Under the pieces are notes generated by a model that did not search any database, was not told the origin of the DNA, and was given only the letters and a program-made list of their open reading frames with translations. This document shows positions 35,308 through 47,000 of a stretch of DNA of 64,000 nucleotides, one piece after another. Every line of letters starts with the position of its first letter. Position 1 is the first letter of the stretch. Both the position numbers and the translations under genes were made by a program. Origin of the DNA: Sanderia malayensis (lineage: Eukaryota; Cnidaria; Scyphozoa; Semaeostomeae; Pelagiidae); assembly GCA_013076295.1 (NCBI GenBank), contig RQOL01000906.1:4216001-4280000 (forward strand). Reading direction: 5' to 3'.

Positions 35308-36556
35308 TTAGGATAACAAAGCATAAAGTAGCCTGAAAAGAAATAAAATCTACTGTAAAATGTTTCGTAAAAAGCCACAATAATATGCCATTTATCGTAA
35401 TATGTCTCAATTCAAAGACTGGTTGTTAAAAAAATACTAAAGAAGAGAAATGGTTTATATTGAGGGTGCAATGCAGAAGACAAATATTATAACATTAAAG
35501 AGATCACACAGCAATTTTAGACTTACCTATAAAGGTAAATAAAGAAAGAGATGAGAAAGAAAGCCAATTTAACCCATCCTTCTCTTTGACACCTATTTAA
35601 CTCTGATGTGTTCATAATTTCTGTTGCATCATAAATACCAGGACCAGAAATTAATGGACGATTCGCATACCTTAAAATAAATCAAAATACAATACACAGC
35701 ATTAGATTTTAAAAGACATCGAGAAGTTGGTTAAATAAAGCATTAAACAAGCCACGTTTTCAAATCTGCAGTCGCACTTTTCACTATGTGCAAAGTGTGA
35801 TAACTCAAGTGTAAAAATTTCTATATTTTTTCGCAAGTATGCTTTCAAAGTGTGAAAACTATATGGCTTGGTTAAAAAAGGGCAAAAATGGCATGGTTGG
35901 TGAAAAAATCCAACCCAGGAGTATGATTGGAAAGTTGAGGTTTTTAACATGAAATATATAGATACTTGAAAATATAATCGTGATGTGATATACCTATAAA
36001 TGTGATAGCAAAGAAGTGGAACATTTAGTAAGAATACAATCCAATATCCACCAAAAAGAAACATAGCCATTAAAAAAGCATGAATTATGTATTCTGGTAG
36101 AACAAGCTGTAAAGAGAAGAGAAAGTAGTTCATTTAAATAGATGAAAAACATATTTAACGTGCAAACTTGTGCTGACAAATAAAAATTCATATTTTGTTG
36201 AATTGTATAAATTTATCTCGGTGCTTACTGGATTTAATGTTTGACAAAGATCAATTGGGTTCTTATAGTCAGTTTTCAAGTCATCGAATGCAATAACCTG
36301 TAACAAATGAACACAATATATAGGTTACCAAGCAATATCCTCTTCAGTATTCGCAATTTCAAAAATGCATCATGCAAAAGTAAAGTACTATAATCTATTA
36401 TGCTTTAGGCCATTATGTATTTCATCATCGAGTCGAGACAACGTGACAACATTGTTGGTAATGAAGTTGAAGAACACTTACGTTCCAGATGACAAGGAAA
36501 ATTAGAGCAATGCATATAACCAAGGCAAGAATAAAACATATAACTTCGTAAGACAT
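35308..36556 (-). CDS. CNIH: Cornichon family ER cargo receptor
   Basis: Small multi-pass ER protein that loads transmembrane cargo into COPII vesicles; vertebrate relatives also bind AMPA receptors. Five exons (minus): 36556-36482, 36297-36229, 36106-35994, 35670-35527, 35332-35308, about 141 residues, the usual cornichon length. Motifs in order: a first membrane helix (FILALVICIALIFLVIWNVI), the cornichon signature (AFDDLKTDYKNPIDLCQTLN), LVLPEYIIHAFLMAMFLFGG, NVPLLCYHIYRYANRP, SGPGIYDATEIMN, REGWVKLAFFLISFFIYLYR and the last eight residues LLYALLS in a 25-base final exon. Nearest in character to CNIH1/2/3 and CNIH4 as a group; I cannot place it in one subgroup. It lacks the extra luminal loop residues seen in vertebrate CNIH2/3. 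Confidence 0.95.
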
Positions 36557-36559
36557 CTT

Positions 36560-37740
36560 GACGGAGAAAACAAAAAGAACTATAAACCAACAAGACGCGT
36601 AACAGCTTAAACTTGATCTCAAGTCTCCTCAAAGAGATGGCATCTGTCTGTGTCTGTGTCTCCCGCCCTGCGCAGTAGCCCAAATGCCCTAGTGCTCTAA
36701 GTGCCGCCCAGTGGTGTCGCTAACTTTTAGTAACGCAGTTCCTGGCTATCCTTTTAACCCAAATCTAGCCCAAGAAAAGGACGTGGGGAAAGTAAAGAAA
36801 GAGCCAAGCCCACCTTCATAAATGTGCTCACACCCCAGCCGCAGCTTTGCGTCCTTCCTGCATAGCGTGTCCCCCTTTAAAGTTAGCAGTTTGTTTTTAA
36901 TTTCTTGAAGTTGAATAAGCGCCTTCCTAAACAGTGCGCTTAATCGATGAAATACGGTACCAGTATCTAGTTTATGATACATACGTAAACATGAAAAGCA
37001 AGTGTGGTCAGTGAAAAGACGTTTAAATACGTCCACCAAACATTGTTGACAAAGTATAAGTGAACTGTTAAAATTATTAATTATTCAATTTAATTGTATT
37101 TAGAAAACTGCCAGCAATTACCCAGGGGTTCGGACTAAATCCCCAGTGAATATAGCACTTCGTGAAACATAGCCACTTCTGTTGTAAAACTACAACCCCT
37201 GGTTGGTTGCACAACTTTGCGCTGGTAAAAGGCAAACTACATACTTTCTAGGGGTAGGAGTGGGGGGTAGCTGAGCTGTTATTCAAGAATTTTCTCGTCA
37301 TTAAGAAAATAAAAGCATCCCGTCTAAGCTTGTGTACCCTACAGGTGCCATGCCAATTGTATCACTTGCTGCATAGTCTTGAAATAGCTTGAAATAGTTT
37401 CTACATTGAAAGCAACACAAAGAAAGCAAATATGTGTGTATATCAAACGCATTAAACTGTTGTTGCAGTGAAAGAACTTTGAGTGGAGCAACTTTTAGTT
37501 TAAAAGAATGGCAATACATGATAGCAAGTATGCAATGACCATTAGCGCAACCAATATTCGATAAAAGATTTTTCGAATGAAAGACAGAAAGATTCGAAGC
37601 AGTTTGCTGCTTTTAAATGTTTGTTTCATATAATGAAATCTTCATGGTCATGGCATTGCAGATGATGACAGTCATTATATTTGATAAAGATGACAAATGA
37701 TGATGAGCATCTAGATATATGCATATAGATTTGCTAGGAT
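36560..37740. other. Intergenic region upstream of CNIH, with repeat relics
   Basis: Contains the CNIH promoter side and, around 36820-36970, a degenerate repeat with GAATAAGCGCC and GTGCGCTTAAT words like MITE family C. The minus-strand frame at 36746-37039 runs through that relic. No convincing gene was seen. Confidence 0.45.
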
Positions 37741-37752
37741 AATAGTGGCATG

Positions 37753-38111
37753 ATGATTGTTAACAATAGAAGTAACATAAAGGAATGGAAAATGTCCGTT
37801 GAATGCGACAACGCAGTGCAAAGATCGGAACAAGATTCTTTATTTCAAAGACAACGATGTGATACTACAGAGGTAATTGGCAGTTGGTAAAATCTCTTTT
37901 CGTTGCTCTCTAGCTTTGTTTGCACTTTCTATTCTAACATAGCTTTGTTTTCGAATTTGCACGAGTAGACATAATAATGTGATTTTGCATAATTTACTTT
38001 CGCTTTTGCAAGATAAAGAAGGCTGACGGAGTTGATGAAACCAGCCCCACTGCAGTTGGCAACTGTAATTATGTTTATCATAATGGTAGTTGTGATGACG
38101 AAAATGATAAG
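37753..38111 (+). CDS. Two short in-frame exons, possible alternative N-terminus of the sodium channel or small separate gene
   Basis: Exon a (ATG at 37753 or 37792, ending 37872, ACAGAG|GTAATT) and exon b (38013-38111, TTTTGCAAG|ATAAAG ... GATAAG|GTATAT) are open, phase 0 at both borders, and give MSVECDNAVQRSEQDSLFQR, then RCDTTE, then IKKADGVDETSPTAVGNCNY and so on. A phase-0 acceptor-like site sits inside the first sodium-channel exon (TATCCAAG|GGTCGC, 44109), so splicing to that point would keep frame with GRHSAEDGRESRIS. Hydrophilic and acidic, like NaV N-termini. No family match of its own. Splice use is inference. Confidence 0.4.
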
Positions 38112-38330
38112 GTATATATTTGCTGCAACTTTTCAATTTGCAACTTGAATTTGAAATGCCTCCTTGCGAGCCCACTTCTCTATTCAGTTAATCAATTCAA
38201 TACAAGGAGCCCATTTTGCAATTTGAACAGAACACATTTGGCCTGTTTAAATTTATCTTGATATACAAACAATTTCTCGATTCAGAACAAATTTTCTTGA
38301 TTGTGAAAATATTTTACTTACAATCTACAA

Positions 38331-38485
38331 TCTTCAAATGGACTGCAATAAAAGACAACACTACACGCTACATTGTATTACGCTGCACTACACTACGCTA
38401 AACTACACTATACGACGATAGCCTATACAAAACTACACTTAACCAAACTGAACTATACTGCCCTAACTCCAGTATACCATACCAC
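38331..38485. repeat. Degenerate minisatellite of (C)TACAC(T)-like words
   Basis: Recurrent CTACACT, CTACGCT, CTATACTG and ACTACACTA words with no stable period. Simple-sequence derived. Confidence 0.5.
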
Positions 38486-38489
38486 AACG

Positions 38490-41400
38490 ACACTCAAGGA
38501 AAAACATCAACCGAACGTTGTTGACTGATAATAATGCCAGCTTTCAACTCTAAGATGGTCTGCATTGAAATATAAAGAAACATAGAATTTCTGGTGATCT
38601 TGTGTGATAAATTTGTTTGCAACCAATTACAGAGAGAATCCTTAATTTGTAAACAGCACACGGTTGCCTGCTGTTGGAAACTAAAACAATTCAAATGCTA
38701 TACATTGTATCGCAAATTCAGGCGTCTAGAGGACGATGAAAATACATAAGCCTATCAATTAATATTAGAAGAATAATATGTTATTACGAGTAAAGATGTC
38801 TTTGTTCAATGTTAATATGAATAGTAGTAAACACTAGGCTAATTCCGCAACAAAATTTGTCGATTTGGGAATTTTTTTTGAAAAGACAATCAACTTATAG
38901 ATGTTGGTTTTCGAAGCTGAGAAGTTCTATAATCGCATTTCATCTGGCTTCGTTGGTTTATTAAGTCTCAAAAAAGTATTTTCTACGAAACAAATTTGAC
39001 ATGACGAAAAAATCTATATAAAAACATATTATTACAAAAAATGTTGCATCTAAATAAAAACGGTAACGTTTTCCACTTGAAAATGCGGCTGTGGATGCCT
39101 TTAAATGAAACTTGTGAAATTTTCTTCAGAGTTTATGAATTCATGAAATGCAGATGTTTAGTTCATTTTTCGGGAATTTCGTCATATGAAATTCGGAACG
39201 ATGAATTCTTTATCTTCATATTCAAATAAAATTTAGTTGATGAGGGATGCGAAAACGGTTAGTTTCATATGATGCGATGCAATTCAACTTAGTCACTCGC
39301 AAAACAAACTGCAATGCATATGACCACGACAAAGCAACGTGGAGTAACATTAGCAAAATACGAAAGCATTTTATGCAAACGTGGTGCCGAAATGCAATAA
39401 CAACATAATTGCCCGTAAAATGAGAGTGTAGAATTTCAATGCATTGAATGTCCAATCGTTCATTAAAACTAACCACACGGACATAAAAGATTCTCTAGTT
39501 TCTCGATTTGAATAATTCATACGTATAGTACCATGCAATAGTAATCATGTCTGTATAAAACAGATGTCTTTAATGAATATAACAACCAACATGACGCATA
39601 AAGCTCGCTATTATGAACGTAGCCAGACAAAATAGAAGTGCGGAAAAATCAACTTCAACTTTAACATTGTTCCACAATCACCAATAGAATATTTCTCCGT
39701 CTCCCAAATGTCAAACGTAGGCCCAACGGGAGCCTGAGTGGGTGGATGGCGTGTAAATATGGAATGGACCCAGCTTCAGACCTCCGACGTAAAACACTTA
39801 AATGAGCGAGGCTTGTGACGTCAGAAAGACCCAAAAGAATAAAATTGCACAGAGTATACAATGCATAAAGGCCTACCGCACTTAGGGGCGAGTATAATCT
39901 CACTTCCTAGATAGAGAGTGAGAGGGTGTAGACTTGAGAGCCACAATTCGGGTGACGTTATGGTCACAACTAACATGGAGCTCTCGGAAACATATAGATC
40001 AAAAGAGAAATGCATATAGCGGGTACAAGACGATAGTTAAGCAGTACAATAATCCAGAAAAATAACACCTATTTCTGTAACTGAAATACGCTTATGACAT
40101 CACGTTTTACTCTGCTCCATACCTCTTGAACGTTCGCAGCAATTTGAGAGACAATAACAGGGTGAAAGGGAGGGTGCACACGCACATGCCCGAATCGAGT
40201 GATCACAATAACCGCGAAATGTTATTAATTCATGAAGCCAAGTGAAATTTCCAAAAGGCGGGGATGTTATCTAACGTGGGCGCATGTTTTGACGTAACAA
40301 TTTGATAACAATACACTTATTGGTGTCACAACGGTGCTAGCGTAGCATACCGATCCCACATACAAATCAATACGCGTTGCATACATTACTAACTAATGTG
40401 GACATCAACTCAAGATACACTTGTGCTGTCAAATTCAGGTTCATGTTACCATTTTACATGAATATAGAGACAGAGACAAATGTTAATCGCAGTGCGAAAC
40501 ACGCAACCTGGGGTCAGCGGCCTTTCTGAACAAAGGTTGCGCGCGGCGGAGGCACGTGTGGGACATCGCGTTGTCTCGCCTCGCGTAGGAACAGAGAAAA
40601 ATCTTGCTGCAAAACATCAGGGGCTTGTTAAACAGAGAATAATCTTTAAAGAGCCCCTCGTAGTCCCTCCCTCGTAGTTCCTCGTGGCCTTTAAGTCGTA
40701 CACATCCCCTGAAAAACTTGCATTTGCGCCAATGAGAAACATCACGAGTACGTTAAAGCAAGGTTAGATTAATTTACTAAGCACAGAGCTCAGGAGTCCA
40801 GATGCTTAGGCCGATAAACCGGGAAGCTTGCTGTAATAGAGTGGACTTACTTTTCTGAGATTCCGCATACAGAGGGACCTCAATATTTATGCAAAATGAA
40901 TTGCTGAATTTATGTGTATGCAAAATGTATATATGAACGAAAGTTCAGCATCCCACCTTTACCTGTCTTGCCCCGCTTTGCCGCGGGATGCATTTATAGC
41001 TATACAAAGCAGTACCGCTTTCTGACAGCGTGCAACCATACAGTTATCACTATTATACAGCTAATACTGCGCATTCAATACAGGGATTATGCCCGATGGA
41101 TTAGAATAACAACTCTGAAAAACCCGGTGCAAAAAATCCTGAGAGTATGGAGGCGTTCTGCGTTGGCAACCATTGTGTTGCACTGGTAGGACCCTTGGTG
41201 GCTATTACACGCGCAAAATTAACTCTTTATCAGCAAATTATGATTCTCTCTGAATGACCTATCCCTCCCACAGATGGTGTATTTTGTCTAATTAAGCTCC
41301 AATGGCGCATATTCGTGAAAAGCATGCAAATCATAAGAAACGGAGTCGTCCTGTGCTTATGAAACCATTCATTTACTCCCTTGTGTGGTTTTTATATTGC

Positions 41401-44040
41401 AGGCAATGCCCTTAAACAGCAAAATGCGTCAAACACGCTCACTAATCAGTCGTTTTTATTTCATAGAAATTATTGCCAGTTAAAAACCTGATTGGCAACT
41501 TTGATAAGCCACTGATTAAGCTTACACGAAAACGCAGGCATGTTTAATTAGTTGTGATCAATGATCTATGAAATCTCTGCTGAACGCTAGAGTTGGTCAT
41601 ACTGACAAAATAACATAGGGATCAGAGAAAACCCATGCAAACCATAATTGAACTGTGATAAAATAACAGCTTGATTTCAATTTAAATCAACGAGGCTCCG
41701 TGCGAACGAGGCAAATGTGTTGGTGTATTGGTGAACCAAACATAAAGAGCTTGTGGTGTATATGAATATTTGAAGAAACGAATGAATGCCACGCACTTAC
41801 ACGCTGTGCTTTACCCCCTGGTCGCATGCCCAATCATAAAGGTAATCAATGATTTGCGTGGAATTATCAGGGGGTAACGGTTAAACGAATTGTGATAATC
41901 ATGACAGTTAATACTGCCAAAAACGTAACGACATATGAGGTGTACGCATGAATTTTTCGAATGCTTTTGCCACACGAAACAGTACCAACGATCAAACGAC
42001 AGTTGCACCCTTTAGAGAAACGCACACCATCCAACGACCGTGGATGAAAATCTCGCTTGAAAACACTCAAAAAGAATTTGTCAAGGGAAACGCCACGAGG
42101 AACTGTTTTCTTTGAAGTTTGCAAGGGATCTCTTGAGTGATAACGAAGCCTCAAAGTACACAGATTAGAATCCCAGACAATGCAAAGTGCTGTAGAATAG
42201 AGCAAGCTTCGTGCGTTGCATTGCATCAATGTCAAAAATACAGCAAGCGCGTATACTATGCATGATAGAACTTCCGTGAAAATGTCGGGTAGATTTGCGC
42301 ATTAGCACGTTCCTGGCAGTGTAGTGCTGCTTACATTGCAGTTATCAACTGTTGAATTTGAAACGGGAACCAATAAGTCAGGGACCCATGGCCTAAGTGC
42401 GTAAATTGCGAACTGAACTTGAAATATAATGAGTGTGACCAGCATGTTAGCTGTCGGGCTTTGTAGCGCACAATTCAACTGCTTGAAGCGCATTCAGATC
42501 TACAAAGGAATTCACATAGGATTGCGCTTTCCGACGGAACTCGATCACATTACCGTTGGATCCCGGGCGAATCTTAGAACAAATATACTTAGCGGCCGGA
42601 TGAATCCGAGTCTGGCAATACGTGTATTACGTGCAATGAATGACAGGAAATAGCCAGATTCGTTCATCGGGATACTTCGACAATTTAATCTACAGATGCA
42701 TGATTGCAGAGATATAGGACTTGGCGATGTTGCCATGGCAATAGCAGGTGTTTCATAAATTTATCATGACGGAAAAACAGTTGAATAACTCCGAATGAGT
42801 TCGTGAGAGCAGAGCTGAGTAAAATGAATTTGTTAAATGAGAGACAGGGCAAATTATAATCATCATCAACACAGGCCGTAAAACACGCACAATACGCTAT
42901 TTTAAATCGATTACAGTTGAGTCATATATAGCGTTGTCGTGAACTGATCCAAAAAAGTCGCTTATAGGGAAATCTAGCGGGGTTTACATTGGCGAAATGT
43001 CTCCATAACAGTGTATTTTTACGAGAGCATTTCAAGCCAATCTGCTGTATTTGATTTGCATAATAACTCTCGTAATCATAATCATAATGAACATGATGGT
43101 TGAGTTACAGCACTGCTGGTGACTTGAATCGGTTGGTGGCACTATAGCCAGCCTACAAAGCCGACCAATCATGTTGCACCGGCTGTAACCTCAGCGCTGT
43201 ATGGGATTGTGTATATGCATATATTATACATATAACATTCACTCCGCACAGTGTTGATATGTGTGAATGTATGTGTGTATGTATGTGTGTGTGTGGGGCT
43301 TGTGGACGTCAGGCTCGAATCGAAATCACCTGCCAAGCCGGCTTAATTGCATTTTGTTTGTGCGAGATATTGTCATGACTAACTGTGCGAACAATCGCGA
43401 TGAAAACACGGCTGCTCGCGCATAGTCCATCGTCACCATAGTCGTTTGAAGGTTCGTCGTCACCGTGAGTTGAATGCATGTGTGTATAGTGATATAACAT
43501 AACAATACAGGCGGAATCGAGGGAGTGCAAGAGAGTCGTTTATATACGTGGACTACGAGAGGCAGAGAAAGCTGTTGTTCTGCGCTAGACGAAATGGCAA
43601 TCGCTTAACCAAGCAGAGGAACTGCTCTTCTCAAAACAACAACATCACAAGAGACACGAACAAGACGCATTTCCAATAATCCGCATCAAGATTGTTTTTA
43701 CTTCGGACTATTATTAGACACAGATGTTCTTGCTTGAAATTCGCCTTACCACCTTGTTGTAGTTCGAACCAACAGGTGACTGACAAACTATACAACAGCA
43801 CAACATTATAAAACACACACTCATATATATATGTGTGTGCGGCTGTCGTCATCGTTGAAACATACGTATATATATATATTAAGTATATATAAATATATCT
43901 GAAATACGCATGCAGTACTTAGCATGAACGGGAACAGACAATGAAGCAGAACGGATAAAAGCATGCATCTTGGCAATATACATTTATATATTAGTGGGAA
44001 TGGCTGTTCTAGGCTATGAGAAAGAAAGCTGAACCATAAT
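38490..44040. other. Region upstream of the sodium channel first exon, no gene recognised
   Basis: About 5.5 kb with scattered open frames on both strands but none with coding-like splice structure or a known domain. A locally GC-richer patch at 40480-40700 includes a CACGTG E-box (about 40553) and could be a promoter. (GT/AT)n microsatellites lie at 43200-43295 and 43825-43900. Confidence 0.4.
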
Positions 44041-44087
44041 CATTGAAAAGACGGAAATTACACAGTTATTCGCGAATTGAAGTCGTC

Positions 44088-47000
44088 ATGTTTTATCATG
44101 TATCCAAGGGTCGCCATTCGGCGGAGGATGGAAGGGAAAGTAGGATAAGCCGGTCAGATGGAAGGACAAGTCGGGTTGATTCCGATGATGGTCGATACAG
44201 CGGGGCGAAGCGGAGTAGAACTCCTAGCACCTTCAAAAGCGGCTACATTGAGGATGGCGAAAATGACGAAGGATTGCCTTTCGACGATGTACTCGAGGAA
44301 GAAGAGCCACTTAAAGAGTATATTTACGTTCCAGAGTGTATGCTGGGACAGCCGCTCAAGGACTTCGATTCTGAACAAGGAAACGTAAGTACAACACAAA
44401 CACGACACAGATAATATACACTACACGTTATACAGTACACTTACAGCACACCAATTAATTACACTGGTCTCATAATAATTACACAACACAGTCCACTTGA
44501 TTTGAAAAAAAATTCAGGTATAACCCTTAATCGGTCAATACTCAAAGCACAAGAGTAGGCGTATGGCTTTCTGTAATAAATCTAACACATAAATCGAAAT
44601 TAACCTTTTCAGTTGGCAAGATTTTAACTATATAAACACAAGCTACTGGGTAAAATTGTTCAAATGGTTGTCTGAATCGCAACGCCAACCAAATCTGTAT
44701 AGTCGCACGCCTTGGAAACCACCGGTAGCAAGAAAATTAACCTGTCAGTATGAATTCTGCCTAATAAAATCAACGACAACACCAGCCTGGTGTTTTCAAT
44801 GCGATTGTTCCCAAACGGTCAAACGAGTTAACAGAGCGCTGTCATTTCTGAAAACACTGCTTCTAGTTTGACTGTAGTAAAAATGGTGAACCGAATAGTT
44901 TCACAAGACGGCTAATAACATTGATGATAACCACAGAATTTCATCATAATATATATACATATATATATATAGATGTGTAGCAAAAACGTGCGTGGAATAG
45001 AGTTTAAGGCTTAAATGCGTGTCTGTGGAGGAATACAGTGCAGTGTGGCTCGTATTTATACAGAGCTGCGTAATTGGATAAGGTTGTTTAAGAGTCATAG
45101 GGATCATATGTATATGCATTCTCGCGTGTGGAAAATAAACATACAACAAAAACTATATGTAAACACCGTGTATAATAATGCGTGCGGTGGCTAGTCTTTG
45201 TGCTGCGCGAAGCAATAGCTGCGTAACAGCAACGGCGAAAAGAGCGTTTGGTCGCTCCGCTTTGCTATGAAATCATGGCTCAGCTTGTAAAACTAAATCC
45301 ATGCATATAAATATAGATTTCTTCACGAACTTCACGTATATTGAAACGGAGCGATGCGCATGTATAAATAAAACCGGAGGGCGATTTTCATAACATCAAT
45401 TATTGATCAGGCAAACTAATAGCATTCATTTCAGAATTATTTCGAGTGAAATGCAAGAGATGTCTTGTGAAATAGAGAGTTGCCGAAATCATGTGCGCCG
45501 AGCAGTGAACGAAGGGAATTTGGATAGCAGTCGTTTAGTTTCAACTGACTTTAGCCGGCGAATTGAACGGAGCGAGTGGTAATGTATCCCAACAGTTCTT
45601 GATGGACTAAGTTGTCACCACTGCGCATGCTCGATTATTTTACACGTTATTCATAAACGCGAAGGATACACGCCAAAGCGGGGTCTTTATAGCGATAACG
45701 TTGTATGTGGAGATAACGACGGAAGCAGGGAGGAGAGAAAAGATAGAAACACTTCTAAAAACGACATGTATCATAGAATAACTTAGTGAGATAATCTACG
45801 AGACTTAGTGCATTTGACTTGGACGGCTAAGACGTGCCCAACCAAACAAATTATTGATGTTATTTAAAACAGCATTGTTCAGTTCGTTATGAATGTCGCG
45901 ACTAAAGCTTGATTAAGTTTGAAATCCGAAGCAATTACTGTTATGGTCTGTGATGTATGACTGTATGAATTATACTACAAAACAGCGACTGCAGGCTTGC
46001 ATAATAAATTACTACAAGCCCGTGCAACATTGTGTGTTACTTTGTAGCTACGGCATAACGTGTGTTGGGTGGACAACAAGCGTTCTGTCAATGTGAACTG
46101 AAACTTCTAAGAGTTTAACTAGAAGGCCAAGCTTCTTAGTTCTTAGCCCACCAATTGAGCTTAGTATTGGACCATGTAATTTTCCCACTAGAAATTAAAC
46201 ACGTTTAATAACAGGTTGAAACTATTGCTGCTACGTCCCCTCCAAATAATTGTGGCCTAAAACGGCCCCTCCTAGCTTGCCAAGTAACAACTAGGCCGAA
46301 GTCACGATTGTTGCATAATGCCCGAGCGTTCAAACTGAATACGAATGCAATTCGAAATTGATTTGCATCGACTTCAATCTAAGTCTATCTTAATATGCCG
46401 CAAAGACAGACGTGTGTTTACATAGCTTGTGGTTGTGCAAACTGAAAGAGCCAGAATTAGCCAGAACTAGCTGAAACAAGTTTGTAATATGCCTTGCATT
46501 GCGACCCAGTAAGTGGAGTTATTGGACCGCTATGAAACAGGGCTGCGCAAGGGCGTCACGGTTGTAAAGATGAAATCAAGGATAAGAAAGTTGTCTTATT
46601 TAATCTTTAGGTAATCGCAATGATCATTCGGTATTCTGGCATTTTTCGCAGTGATCCCGTATGGGAATTTGAAAAAATTTCTGCAAACTGACAAAAAAAT
46701 AGCTGAATGTAAAAACAGATGACTGATTTTTGTCATGGACCAAAAAGAGCGTTAGTGCCAGGCATGATAACTCAATTTTTAGCTAATGTTGCTTGACCAA
46801 CAAGGGTCACCCCCTTCTATTTAATATAATGCAAGAGAAAAGCTGTGGGACTCACGGCTCGACGGGGGGTAACAAATAATATACTTATGTGACGAGATGT
46901 GAGCAAGAAATATTTTCTATGTTTTACATTGGGAAAATTCATTTTCAAACTGCTTATCTCCAAGCACTCACAAACATAAACGGAGTAGCCAATCACAGTG

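Noticed and set aside
36746..37039. 97-codon minus-strand frame upstream of CNIH
   Set aside because: Overlaps a decayed GCGCTTAAT-type repeat and has no protein match.
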